64,000 nt of DNA, taken from the NCBI GenBank assembly GCA_040779335.1, contig JBFONV010000001.1:124001-188000 (forward strand), in the 5' to 3' direction. Positions 26,258 to 34,393 of this stretch are shown one piece after another (positions within the stretch are counted from its first letter, which is position 1; every line of letters begins with the position of its first letter). The stretch is from JBFONV01 sp040779335. GTDB lineage: Bacteria; Pseudomonadota; Gammaproteobacteria; Enterobacterales; Alteromonadaceae. A model generated the notes under the pieces. The model saw nothing but the letters and a program-made list of their open reading frames with translations, was not told where the DNA came from and made no database searches. Position numbers and translations under genes: made by a program.

Positions 26258-26523
26258 TAACTGTCCGTAAAAATTAAATAAATAACTCAAGCACAATAAT
26301 TAACCTGCAGTGAGTAATGGGGGAAATGTTGAAATTAATATCCATTCATTCGGTATACAAAGTACTAGTGGGACAATATATAATAAAATTTAGCGTTTAT
26401 TAATCTAAAAATAAAACAATGTTTAAGTTGTTGAAATTATAGTGATAAATGTTTGTCACTGCTGCTGCTATTCGCCATGTTTACCGGCTAATTTAAAATA
26501 ATGAGTTCAAAGTGCAATGTTTC

Positions 26524-26552
26524 TTGCCTTTAATGGTTATTTTCCCTACAAT
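26524..26552 (+). promoter_or_regulatory. Promoter of the rpsF-priB-rpsR-rplI operon
   Basis: TTGCCT (26524-26529), a 17-base spacer and TACAAT (26547-26552) form a strong sigma70-like promoter. The bases after the -10 box are GC-rich (ACGCGACC), as in promoters under stringent control. A transcript start near 26559 would give a leader of about 87 bases. The rest of the gap between 26258 and 26520 shows nothing I can identify. Confidence 0.75.
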
Positions 26553-26583
26553 ACGCGACCTTAAATCAGCCTAAAATTTTGTT

Positions 26584-26637
26584 CCTTGCCTCAATACTGG
26601 TAATGGCTGATCCAGCTAAGAGGCTACAACCGTAAGG
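26584..26637 (+). ncRNA. Candidate S6:S18-binding ribosomal leader
   Basis: CCTTGCCTC (26584-26592) can pair with GAGGC (26620-26624) and AAGG (26634-26637), leaving a 9-base 3' bulge TACAACCGT that contains CCG. CTGG (26597-26600) with CCAG (26612-26615) makes the upper helix. A helix with a CCG-containing bulge is the known form of the S6:S18 autoregulatory leader. The last helix strand is the rpsF Shine-Dalgarno (AAGGAG), so protein binding would block translation. Confidence 0.6.
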
Positions 26638-26645
26638 AGCTCGTA

Positions 26646-27065
26646 ATGCGTCATTACGAAATCGTATTTATGGTTCACCCTGATCAGAGTGAACAAGTAC
26701 CTGGAATGATCCAGCGTTATACTGACATGATCACTGCTGTTGAAGGCAAAATCCACCGTCTTGAAGACTGGGGTCGTCGTCAATTAGCATACCCAATCAA
26801 TAAATTGCACAAAGCACACTATGTTCTTTTGAACGTAGAAGCGCCTCAAGCTGTTATTGATGAACTTGAAACTTCTTTCCGTTATAACGATGTTGTTATT
26901 CGTAACATGATCATGCGTACTAAAGGCGCGGTAACTGAAGCATCAGCAATGGCTAGTGCTAAAGAAGAACGTCGCGACGATCGCCGCGAAGTTAAGGCAG
27001 AAGTTACTAATGAAGCGCCAGTTGAAGCTGTTGAAACAACAGAAGAAGCTGCAAGCGAAGAATAA
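26646..27065 (+). CDS. rpsF: 30S ribosomal protein S6
   Basis: A 139-residue protein starting MRHYEIVFMVHPDQSEQVP, with the conserved RLEDWGRRQLAYPINKLHKAHYVL. It binds S18 and 16S rRNA in the platform of the small subunit. The C-terminal tail from about residue 105 is acidic and ends in several glutamates, which fits the glutamate additions RimK makes on E. coli S6. Strong AAGGAG ribosome site. First gene of the conserved rpsF-priB-rpsR-rplI operon. Confidence 0.98.
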   Translation: MRHYEIVFMVHPDQSEQVPGMIQRYTDMITAVEGKIHRLEDWGRRQLAYPINKLHKAHYVLLNVEAPQAVIDELETSFRYNDVVIRNMIMRTKGAVTEASAMASAKEERRDDRREVKAEVTNEAPVEAVETTEEAASEE

Positions 27066-27072
27066 GTAATTG

Positions 27073-27408
27073 GTGACAAACTCTTTGATAGATTTATCTA
27101 GCCTAGAGAATTGCCTCGTGTTGGTCGGTCAGGTGGTAAAACCACCGAAACTTTCAACAAGCCCAGCGGGTATTCATCATTGTCAGTTTTCAATGGACCA
27201 TAAGTCCATACAACATGAAGCGGGCATGAACAGACAAGCGTTTGTTAGAATACAAGTGATGGCAACAGGTGAAATGTCGCAAAACTTAACACGTGATTTA
27301 ATTGAAGGCAGCAAGATAAAAGTGATTGGTTTTATTAACCGTCATGAATCAAGAAATGGTAACCCGCTTCTTGTATTGCATGCCCAACAAATTGAAATGA
27401 TTGATTAG
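27073..27408 (+). CDS. priB: Primosomal replication protein PriB
   Basis: A 111-residue OB-fold single-stranded DNA-binding protein that joins PriA and DnaT when stalled forks are restarted. Seen: AGIHHCQFSMDHKSIQHEAGMNRQ and the C-terminal VLHAQQIEMID, close to the E. coli sequence. I take the GTG at 27073 (MTNSL, as the E. coli MTN start); the TTG at 27070 is less likely. The N-terminus is about ten residues longer than in E. coli before the shared part. It starts 7 bases after rpsF, so it is probably coupled to it. Confidence 0.93.
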   Translation: MTNSLIDLSSLENCLVLVGQVVKPPKLSTSPAGIHHCQFSMDHKSIQHEAGMNRQAFVRIQVMATGEMSQNLTRDLIEGSKIKVIGFINRHESRNGNPLLVLHAQQIEMID

Positions 27409-27466
27409 ATGATTACTTATACTAGTTTTTTTGCTAGCAAGTAACATCAAATATTAGGAGAAATCC

Positions 27467-27694
27467 ATGTCTCGTTTTTTTAGACGTCGTAAATTTTGCC
27501 GCTTCACAGCGGAAGGCGCTAGCTCTATCGATTATAAAGATATCGCTACGCTAAAAAACTATATCACTGAAAGTGGTAAAATTGTTCCTAGCCGTATTAC
27601 TGGTACTGCTGCTAAATATCAACGTCAACTTGGTCGTGCGATCAAGCGTGCTCGTTACTTAGCATTATTACCATATACTGATTTACATAAGTAA
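27467..27694 (+). CDS. rpsR: 30S ribosomal protein S18
   Basis: A 75-residue basic protein, MSRFFRRRKFCRFTAEG at the start and the conserved SRITGTAAKYQRQLGRAIKRARYLALLPY core split across residues ~43-71. It pairs with S6 on the platform of the small subunit. Good TTAGGAGA ribosome site. Length equals that of the E. coli protein (75). Confidence 0.98.
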   Translation: MSRFFRRRKFCRFTAEGASSIDYKDIATLKNYITESGKIVPSRITGTAAKYQRQLGRAIKRARYLALLPYTDLHK

Positions 27695-27715
27695 CCTAAC
27701 TAAGGGGTTTTGAAA

Positions 27716-28168
27716 ATGGAAGTAATCCTTCTTGATAAAATCGCCAAATTAGGCGGCCTTGGTGACAAGGTTACAGTTAAATCTGGTTATGCACGTAACT
27801 TTTTATTACCACAAGGTAAAGCTGTATTTGCCTCTAAAGCTAACGTTGAGCACTTTGAAACTCGTCGTGCTGAATTAGAAGCTAAATTGGCTGAAGCTTT
27901 TAAAGCTGCTGAAGCACGTGCTGCTAAAGTTGTTGCTTTAGGTGAAGTAACTATTGCTTCTAAAGCTGGTGATGAAGGTAAGTTATTTGGTTCAATCGGT
28001 ACTCGTGATATTGCTGATGCAATCACTGAAGCGGGTGTTGAAGTGACTAAAGCTGAAGTTCGTTTACCATTAGGTACTATCCGTGAAACTGGCGAATTTG
28101 ATATCGCTATTCACTTGCATAACGATGTTGATACAAGCATTAAAGTGATTGTTATCGCTGAAGCTTAA
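27716..28168 (+). CDS. rplI: 50S ribosomal protein L9
   Basis: A 150-residue protein with the N-terminal rRNA-binding domain (VILLDKIAKLGGLGDKVTVK, GYARNFLLPQGKA), the long connecting helix (~40-75) and the C-terminal domain. The family begins M-x-VILLDK, so the ATG at 27716 is used, with AAGGGG upstream, not the TTG two codons before it. Last gene of the operon, followed by a very strong terminator. Confidence 0.97.
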   Translation: MEVILLDKIAKLGGLGDKVTVKSGYARNFLLPQGKAVFASKANVEHFETRRAELEAKLAEAFKAAEARAAKVVALGEVTIASKAGDEGKLFGSIGTRDIADAITEAGVEVTKAEVRLPLGTIRETGEFDIAIHLHNDVDTSIKVIVIAEA

Positions 28169-28196
28169 TCGCTTACAGATTTATACATCTTTATAC

Positions 28197-28239
28197 AAAA
28201 ACACCGCACTTTTTTATACAAAGTGCGGTGTTTTTTTTT
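28197..28239. terminator. Strong terminator after rplI
   Basis: A 16-bp perfect stem including flanking A/T runs (28197-28212 with 28220-28235), GC core ACACCGCACTTT, 7-base loop, and a run of nine T. The A run on the left would also let it act on the minus strand. Confidence 0.95.
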
Positions 28240-28292
28240 GGCTTCAATATTACACTTACACCATGCGTTAAATAAAACATAAAGGAATTATT

Positions 28293-29012
28293 ATGAGAGT
28301 TTTTAGCAAAGGTATCATCGCTTTTACTATCGCGAGTATAGTCTTATTATCAGGCTGTGGGGCGCTGCACACTTCAGTGGCCAAAAAAGACTTGGATGTG
28401 CAAACCAAAATGAGCGAGAGTGTCTTTTTAGATCCAGTCGCACCAGAAAAAAGAGTTGTTTACGTGCGTGTTCGTAATACCTCAGATAAGCCTAATATTC
28501 AGCTTGAATCAGCGATAAAATCAGCCATAGCGAATAATGGTTATCGCATTACCGATAACCCAGATGAAGCTCACTTTATGCTACAAGCCAATGTATTAAA
28601 AGCCGGGCGAGCAGATAAACGTGCAGATAAATCAGGTGCAAGTGGTGCACTAACCGGAGCCGCCGTTGGTTCTACCATGGGCGATGGTGATGGAAAGGTT
28701 GGCATGGCCGTCGTTGGGGCCTTGCTAGGCACAATGATAGACGCGTCGGTAAAAGATATTTATTACACGTTGATCACTGATATACGTATTTCCGAGCGCC
28801 CACGTGAAAATGTTACGGTAACCGAATCAAACCAGGCAACGTTAACGCAAGGTACGTCTGGTAAAAACATTGTTTCCTCGGTTGAGGAAGTTGAGTGGAA
28901 ACGTTATCAAACACGTATTGTTTCAGTAGCCAACAAAGTTAACTTAACTTTTGCTGAGGCTGAACCTTATTTGATAAGAGGTCTAGTGCAAAGTATCGCG
29001 AACGTTTTTTAA
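28293..29012 (+). CDS. traT: TraT-like outer-membrane lipoprotein
   Basis: A 239-residue lipoprotein with the lipobox LLSGC (Cys22). It follows plasmid TraT closely: the segment after Cys22 (ALHTSVAKKDLDVQTKMSES), GYRITDNPDEAHFMLQANVL, a glycine-rich hydrophobic stretch (~115-150) and the C-terminal KYQTR-like RYQTRIVSVANKVNLTFAEA. Plasmid TraT blocks mating-pair formation with like cells (surface exclusion) and gives serum resistance. Chromosomal copies occur in several marine gammaproteobacteria, where the job is unclear. No other conjugation gene is nearby, so this is not evidence of a mobile element. The unit is closed by terminators on both sides. Confidence 0.9.
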   Translation: MRVFSKGIIAFTIASIVLLSGCGALHTSVAKKDLDVQTKMSESVFLDPVAPEKRVVYVRVRNTSDKPNIQLESAIKSAIANNGYRITDNPDEAHFMLQANVLKAGRADKRADKSGASGALTGAAVGSTMGDGDGKVGMAVVGALLGTMIDASVKDIYYTLITDIRISERPRENVTVTESNQATLTQGTSGKNIVSSVEEVEWKRYQTRIVSVANKVNLTFAEAEPYLIRGLVQSIANVF

Positions 29013-29040
29013 GTGTAAATTTATTTTTTGTTCAACGCAT

Positions 29041-29066
29041 AAAAAGGGCTATTAAGCTCTTTTTTT
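29041..29066 (+). terminator. Terminator after traT
   Basis: AAAAAGGGCT (29041-29050) pairs with AGCTCTTTTT (29055-29064), with one G-T pair and a 4-base loop, and ends in a run of T. It separates traT from the msh locus. Confidence 0.8.
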
Positions 29067-29158
29067 ATGTCTATCATTTATTATTGACTACACTAATAGC
29101 CTACATCCGAAAATAAGAATATGTTGATAATTATTGTCAGCATATACGGGAAGCTAGC

Positions 29159-30841
29159 TTGGTGTATTCAACCCAAACTATTTTAAAGGGCATAAAACGT
29201 TACTTTTGGGTAATGAGTTCTCTGCTGTTTACGCTTTCAATCTCTTCACTATTATTCTTGGTAATTTTCCCTACACGCATTGGTATAGATGCAGAATCAT
29301 TTAGTCGCAACGCGATATTACTCTGCTTTATTATCAGTTTTGTTGTGCTTTATTGGTCGTTAATTTGGTGGTTGTTTAAACGCTTAAAAGCAACACTTAA
29401 CTCTCAACTATCAGTCTATTCAACCATAGAGAACTGGGCTAATTTGTCACAAATTAGCGGTGATTTTCAGCCGCTAAATGGTGAGGATGAAATATCAACA
29501 GCCATAGCAAGGTTACAAAAGCAGTTAATGGCCGCACAAAATCAAGATAGTCATATAGAGCAAATGATCCGCGAACGGGCCTTGCTTGATCTTGAAACTG
29601 GCGTGGGAAACCGAGAATTTTTGAATAATCGTTTAGATGCCTTGTTGTGTGAAGATGACGCAAAAGGCGTGCTGTTATTGATCCAATTCAGAGAGTGCGA
29701 CTTAGTGCAGTCGCTTTACGGGCATCAACAAGCGTTGACATTACTTGAAACGCTTATCCAAGCGATAAAATATAGACTTCGTTATATTGCCAACTATTTT
29801 ATTGCACGTCGTAGTGAGTTTGAATTCGCGGTATTACTGCCGGGATTTTATGCATCAGAAGTCGCCAAACTGTGTGATCGATTACTACGTAATATTCAAG
29901 CTGTAGATTTGCCGATAGGAGTAAATAGCGAAGAATTTTTTCACATTGGGGTAAGTGTCTTTAACAAACAACAAACGTCTTATCAGATAATGGCTGAAGC
30001 TGATATGGCATTGCGTGCCGCGCAATTACAAGGGCCATCACAATGGTATATGTATGATTGTGGTGAAGTTGATCAAGACAACATTAAAGGTTCATTGCAT
30101 TGGCGGACATTTTTGTCACACGCGATAAAAAGTAATGCCTTTGTGCTTTTTTTCCAGCCGGCGATGGCAAGCCTTGAAGAGCGAGTATTGCATCACGAAA
30201 TTTTGTTAAAAGTAAGAGACCATCAAGGGGCACTGATCAGTGCAAGAGTATTCCTGCCTATGGCGCAAAAATGTGGTATGTCAGTTGATATTGATATTTG
30301 GGTCTTTGATCATGTCTGTCGCTTGCTAAATTATGAACAAACTCAACATGATGATTGCAGCCTAAATTTATCTATAGATTCGTTACTATCTGAAAAATTC
30401 CAGCAATACTTTATCGCTAAGCTTGAACAGTACCCTAAAATAGCGAATCGCCTCATTATTGAAATAAGTGAATATTATTTAGTGTCGCATTTTACTGAAC
30501 TGCAGCTATTTCTGTTTGAAATGAATGTGCGAGGGGTAAAATTGCTTGCAGACAAGGTTGGTCAGCATATTGTCAGTGCCCATTATTTGAAAACGTCGCC
30601 AATTTCATTAATAAAACTACATCGCAGTATTGTGCTCAATATTCATGAAAGACCCGAAAATCAGGTTTTTATTCAAAGCGTCAAGACCTTGTGTGATCAA
30701 CAGCATGTGGCTATCTATGCTTTGGGCGTGGAAAAGATTGAAGAATGGCAAACTTTAATAAGGTTAGGCATCAATGGTGGGCAAGGGCATTTCTTCACCG
30801 AGCCGGTGGAACAGGTGGCAAAGGCCATTCATCTGCCTTGA
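29159..30841 (+). CDS. mshH: MshH/CsrD: degenerate GGDEF-EAL regulator
   Basis: A 560-residue inner-membrane protein: two N-terminal helices (~19-38 and ~48-70), a HAMP-like linker, a GGDEF-like domain (~140-300) and an EAL-like domain (~310-555). Both active sites are broken: the GGDEF position reads S219-EFEF, and the EAL position reads EILLKV. This is the pattern of CsrD (MshH in Vibrio), which does not make or cut c-di-GMP but helps RNase E destroy the CsrB/CsrC regulatory RNAs. Position at the head of the msh cluster is as in Vibrio cholerae. The start is TTG at 29159 (GGGA 7 bases upstream) or GTG at 29162. No ATG is available in frame. Its 3' end overlaps the next, opposite gene by 47 bases. 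Confidence 0.9.
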   Translation: MVYSTQTILKGIKRYFWVMSSLLFTLSISSLLFLVIFPTRIGIDAESFSRNAILLCFIISFVVLYWSLIWWLFKRLKATLNSQLSVYSTIENWANLSQISGDFQPLNGEDEISTAIARLQKQLMAAQNQDSHIEQMIRERALLDLETGVGNREFLNNRLDALLCEDDAKGVLLLIQFRECDLVQSLYGHQQALTLLETLIQAIKYRLRYIANYFIARRSEFEFAVLLPGFYASEVAKLCDRLLRNIQAVDLPIGVNSEEFFHIGVSVFNKQQTSYQIMAEADMALRAAQLQGPSQWYMYDCGEVDQDNIKGSLHWRTFLSHAIKSNAFVLFFQPAMASLEERVLHHEILLKVRDHQGALISARVFLPMAQKCGMSVDIDIWVFDHVCRLLNYEQTQHDDCSLNLSIDSLLSEKFQQYFIAKLEQYPKIANRLIIEISEYYLVSHFTELQLFLFEMNVRGVKLLADKVGQHIVSAHYLKTSPISLIKLHRSIVLNIHERPENQVFIQSVKTLCDQQHVAIYALGVEKIEEWQTLIRLGINGGQGHFFTEPVEQVAKAIHLP

Positions 30842-31739
30842 TGAGTTTTCGCTCTGCTAAACCGCCTAATCCTTGTAATCCTCCAGTATGCAAAAGCACA
30901 ATATGATGATGAGCGGGGAAGTAGTTTTTTTCAATGAGGTCTAGTAGTGCCAATACCATTTTGCCAGAATAAACTGGTTCGAAATCAATACCGGTTATTT
31001 GGCTAAAAGCCCTGATTTTTTTTACGTCCTGTGTGGAAAATTTTCCATAACCACCACCATGATATTGGGACATAATTTGCCAATTTGAGTAGTGCTTTTT
31101 ATTATCTTCTAACAATGACTCTATTTCAGTGTGTAAGTAGTTACTTTGTTTTAATACCCCTATTCCAATTAGATTGTGCTGATTGTTGTCAGCAGATATT
31201 AATCCGGCTAAGGTCCCCCCGCTGCCGACAGGTGTTAATAAACTGTCAAAATCACATTGTTGTTTTAATTCACTAATGACTTCTGCAACGCCTATTAGTG
31301 CTAATTTATTACTACCTCCTTCTGGCACGATATAATAATCAGGATATTGTTGTTGTAACGCCTTTAAAAAAGGCTGTTCTCCTCGACATCGATAGGTTTT
31401 ACGATCGATAAAGTCTAATTGCATGCCCCAATATTTAGCCCAGCTTAAGGTGAAATTTGTCTGGTATTGTGGTTCCCCTCGAATAATACCAATACTTTTT
31501 AGTTGTTGTTGATGACAAGCAAATGCAAGTGCATGAATGTGATTTGAATAACTACCTCCAAAACTTATTATGCCTTTGTAGTTGTTTTTAATGACATGTT
31601 CTATGTTGTATTTCAACTTTCGCCATTTATTACCTGAGATGATAGGATGTAGCATGTCATCACGTTTAATGCTGACTTTTAGTTTGAATTGTTCAAATAA
31701 TGGGTGATTTATACGCTGCAATGGGGAGGTATTATTCAT
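30795..31739 (-). CDS. PLP enzyme of the D-cysteine desulfhydrase/ACC deaminase family
   Basis: A 314-residue fold-type II PLP enzyme. The PLP lysine lies in SIKRDDMLHPIISGNKWRKL, followed by SFGGSYSNHIHALAFAC and the phosphate-binding loop TPVGSGGTLAGLI; LLHTGGLQGLGG is near the end. Activity could be D-cysteine desulfhydration, ACC deamination or another amino-acid elimination; the family does not allow a safe choice. The last ~15 residues (KADEWPLPPVPPAR) are an extension lying antisense to the end of mshH, so the two genes overlap by 47 bases tail to tail. It sits in reverse between mshH and mshI, where many msh clusters have no gene. Confidence 0.87.
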   Translation of the reverse strand: MNNTSPLQRINHPLFEQFKLKVSIKRDDMLHPIISGNKWRKLKYNIEHVIKNNYKGIISFGGSYSNHIHALAFACHQQQLKSIGIIRGEPQYQTNFTLSWAKYWGMQLDFIDRKTYRCRGEQPFLKALQQQYPDYYIVPEGGSNKLALIGVAEVISELKQQCDFDSLLTPVGSGGTLAGLISADNNQHNLIGIGVLKQSNYLHTEIESLLEDNKKHYSNWQIMSQYHGGGYGKFSTQDVKKIRAFSQITGIDFEPVYSGKMVLALLDLIEKNYFPAHHHIVLLHTGGLQGLGGLAERKLIKADEWPLPPVPPAR

Positions 31740-31790
31740 AAAAGTTGATGATTTTCTTCAATTAAACGTTGAAATATCCAGTGAAAAAAC

Positions 31791-31818
31791 TTGCGCCTTT
31801 AGGTTAATCAGCGATAAT
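31791..31818 (+). promoter_or_regulatory. Candidate promoter of the main msh operon
   Basis: TTGCGC (31791-31796), a 16-base spacer and GATAAT (31813-31818) lie 45 bases before mshI. A separate promoter is expected here because the reversed PLP-enzyme gene breaks continuity with mshH. Confidence 0.55.
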
Positions 31819-31862
31819 GAACTAAGGGGAAATTCGCTTTCTATAAATAATAATACTGATAA

Positions 31863-32771
31863 ATGTCATTTACTATGCCGCTAAGCAAATTATTTTCCAA
31901 AAAAGAATCTTCAGATATTTTAGGCGTGACCTTACGTCAAAATTCGTTGACCTATTGTCGCCTTACTCAAAGCGATGATAAAGCAACGTGTAAACAAATG
32001 CCTGTTGAGGGTGGAAATTATGTCTCAACGCTTGCTTCGTTAAAAGGAAGCCATCATATAGACGAAGGGCAATGCCATATCGTTTTGTCGGCGCAACAAT
32101 CTCAAATTGTCCAAGTTGATAAACCTAATGTTCCTGATGCTGAAATTAATGCTGCGCTAAAATGGCAAGTAAAAGATTTGGTTAATTTCTCACCTGATAA
32201 TATGGTTGTTGACTACTATGATGGGCCAACGCTCGTTAGTGGTGCAGAGAAAATTAACGTGGTATGTGCAGAAAAATCGAGTCTAAAAGAGATGGTTGCA
32301 CAGTTACTTGATGATGGTTTTACGGTTAAATCGATTACGACAGAAGAATTTGCTTTTGCCAGCCTAGTCCCGGTTACGGAAGCTGCCACGTTGCTGATCT
32401 GTCAGCAGCCCAATGAAGAAATATTATTATTGATTGTGAAAAATGGTCAGTTGTTTTTCTTTCGCCGCTTGCGTGGCTTTATGCAAATATCAAGTAAAAA
32501 CGAAGATGAATTAACCATGGGCGTGATTGATGCTCTTAGCCTTGAAGTGCAGCGTTCCACCGATTATTTTGAAAGACAATTAAAGCAGGCTCCCATTCAA
32601 AGTATCCAAATAATTGTGCCAATGGCAACCGAAGCATTTTTGGCAAGAAAATTAGCTGAAAATACCAATGTTCCCGTTGAGCTACTTGTGCTACCCGAAG
32701 GCCAAGACATGCAGAGAGAATTTGCGGCAACGATTGGGGCAACTATGTTACATGCAGTAGGACAAGGCTAA
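31863..32771 (+). CDS. mshI: MSHA biogenesis protein MshI (PilM-like)
   Basis: A 302-residue cytosolic protein with the actin-like PilM fold, expected to form the inner-membrane alignment platform with the PilN/PilO-like proteins that follow. Recognised by order in the cluster, by DILGVTLRQNSLTYCRL at the start and by NAALKWQVKDLVNFSPDNMVVDYY. The start could be ATG 31863 or the ATG four codons later; neither has a clear ribosome site. The stop overlaps the next ATG (TAATG). Confidence 0.88.
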   Translation: MSFTMPLSKLFSKKESSDILGVTLRQNSLTYCRLTQSDDKATCKQMPVEGGNYVSTLASLKGSHHIDEGQCHIVLSAQQSQIVQVDKPNVPDAEINAALKWQVKDLVNFSPDNMVVDYYDGPTLVSGAEKINVVCAEKSSLKEMVAQLLDDGFTVKSITTEEFAFASLVPVTEAATLLICQQPNEEILLLIVKNGQLFFFRRLRGFMQISSKNEDELTMGVIDALSLEVQRSTDYFERQLKQAPIQSIQIIVPMATEAFLARKLAENTNVPVELLVLPEGQDMQREFAATIGATMLHAVGQG

Positions 32772-33373
32772 TGGCTGGTAAGTATTCTATTAACCTTTTA
32801 CAGGACGAGCTGTTCCCTGAAAAGCCGTTGTGGTCACTTGGGCGCGTCGTAACCCTTTGGTGTGTGGCATTAATTGCGATGTTACTCTGGCTGTTTGTAA
32901 ATCAGTTTTTATTACAACAGCAACAAGCTCAGAAAAATGAGTTACTGACAGTGCAAAGCCAACAGCAAGCACTGTTTAGTGATTTAGAAGCGCAATTAGC
33001 TAAAAGCAGGCCTGATGCTGAATTAGTGTCAAGACTAGCGACATTGAAGTTGGTCATGGCAAATAAGCAAACATTGCATGCACAGCTAACTGACTCTACG
33101 CGCACATCCGTTACTGGGTTTGCTTCGGCAATGACTGAATTGTCAAAATTGCATCATCAGGATATTAGTTTGACCAGAGTTAATATCAGTAATGATGATA
33201 TGACTTTTACTGGATTGGCTAAAGCGGCAGATGCTGTACCTGCTTGGCTCGCTGGTTTTGAAGATTCAGTGTTGTTATCTGGTAAGTCGTTTATTAATTT
33301 TAAACTTGAAGAGAATGAGCAAAAATTAACGACATTTGAAGTGAGTTCCAAACACGATGCAAAGGTGCAATAA
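32771..33373 (+). CDS. MSHA PilN-like platform protein (MshI2)
   Basis: A 200-residue protein with a short cytoplasmic N-terminus carrying INLLQDELFPEKP (the PilN motif that binds the PilM partner is INLL-type), one membrane helix (~23-46), a coiled coil (~47-95) and a periplasmic domain. This is the PilN architecture. It starts on the last base of the mshI stop, so translation is coupled. Vibrio clusters have the same gene, named variously (mshI2), hence no firm symbol. Confidence 0.85.
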   Translation: MAGKYSINLLQDELFPEKPLWSLGRVVTLWCVALIAMLLWLFVNQFLLQQQQAQKNELLTVQSQQQALFSDLEAQLAKSRPDAELVSRLATLKLVMANKQTLHAQLTDSTRTSVTGFASAMTELSKLHHQDISLTRVNISNDDMTFTGLAKAADAVPAWLAGFEDSVLLSGKSFINFKLEENEQKLTTFEVSSKHDAKVQ

Positions 33374-33375
33374 AT

Positions 33376-34077
33376 ATGAAGATATGGCGCACATACTCAG
33401 ATAAGTTTTTGGCGATCAGCCAACGTGAACAAATGCTGATCTTGGCTACTGGGTTAGTTATTGTTGTGTTTGGACTGTTTAACTTTGTGATCGATGGTCA
33501 AATGACCGAGATGTCAGCGCAGAAAAAGCAAATTAGCCAATTATCGTCGACTAATCATTCAATGAAAAATTCATTAAATGAATTGCAGCGCACTCTGGCC
33601 CAAGATCCTAATACGGCATTGAAGCAGCAAATTGCTCAATATGAACAAAAGTTAGCAAAAGTTGATGCCGAACTATTAACCCTAACCTCTGACTTAATTG
33701 ATCCCGTACAAATGCGCCATGCGCTCATCGAGCTCCTAAAAGTACAAAAAGGGGTTTCGCTAGTGTCGTTTCAACTTGTGGGTGCCCAGCCAATCGCAAT
33801 ACAACAGCTTAGCACCGAAAAGAATAGTTCAGCAGTAGATGAAAAACAGTTGAAAAATGAGCAACAGCAACCCTCATTAGGTCTGTATCGCCATGGCATC
33901 AAATTAAAGTTAACCGGAAATTATTTCCAATTACGCGATTATTTAACTCAATTAGAAGGTCTATCCTGGAAGTTTTTCTGGCAAGAATTTAATTATCAAA
34001 TGACAGAATACCCATTGAGTGAACTTGAAATTGAAATGTATAGTTTGAGCACTAAACGGGAGTTTATTGGTGTCTAA
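33376..34077 (+). CDS. mshJ: MSHA biogenesis protein MshJ (PilO-like)
   Basis: A 233-residue protein with a helix at ~19-37, a coiled coil (~45-105) and a periplasmic domain (~110-230) of the PilO type, ending near the TKREFIGV tail. It is expected to pair with the PilN-like protein and join the inner-membrane platform to the secretin side. Two bases separate it from the preceding gene; mshK begins inside its last codons. Confidence 0.88.
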   Translation: MKIWRTYSDKFLAISQREQMLILATGLVIVVFGLFNFVIDGQMTEMSAQKKQISQLSSTNHSMKNSLNELQRTLAQDPNTALKQQIAQYEQKLAKVDAELLTLTSDLIDPVQMRHALIELLKVQKGVSLVSFQLVGAQPIAIQQLSTEKNSSAVDEKQLKNEQQQPSLGLYRHGIKLKLTGNYFQLRDYLTQLEGLSWKFFWQEFNYQMTEYPLSELEIEMYSLSTKREFIGV

Positions 34078-34393
34078 AAGTATCCCAATGATAGCTATTT
34101 TGTTGCTACTTATTTCTCCGGTATTTGCCGGACAAGGACTCGATCCGACTAAGCCGTTGATAGGCACAAGTACTAAAATAACTAAAGTTGAAAAAAGTAC
34201 TTTAGTGTTGCAGTCGATTATTGCGCGCGAACAGTCACGCAAGGCTATTATTAATGGTAAGACCCTAATAGTGGGAGACCGTATCGGTCTATATGAACTG
34301 ATCTCGATAGACGCACACGGTGTGGTCTTAAGTTCACCACAAAGAGAGTTGAAATTGTCATTATTTTCAACTGCGGTAACTAATTCAAAATGA
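34070..34393 (+). CDS. mshK: MSHA biogenesis protein MshK (PilP-like)
   Basis: A small exported protein (about 107 residues) with an N-terminal signal sequence (MIAILLLLISPVFAGQGLDPTKPL) and a short beta-rich domain with LQSIIAREQSRKAIINGKTLIVGDRI, typical of MshK, the PilP counterpart that contacts the secretin. Possible starts are TTG 34067, GTG 34070 and ATG 34088. GGGAG at 34058-34062 best fits the GTG. It overlaps mshJ by 8 bases and mshL by 4 (ATGA). Confidence 0.8.
   Translation: MSKSIPMIAILLLLISPVFAGQGLDPTKPLIGTSTKITKVEKSTLVLQSIIAREQSRKAIINGKTLIVGDRIGLYELISIDAHGVVLSSPQRELKLSLFSTAVTNSK

Noticed and set aside
28197..28239. Long inverted repeat as a possible mobile-element end
   Set aside because: It is a typical strong intrinsic terminator directly after rplI.
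28293..29012. traT as sign of an integrated conjugative element
   Set aside because: No transfer, integrase or relaxase gene is in the window, and the neighbours are core genes in conserved order.
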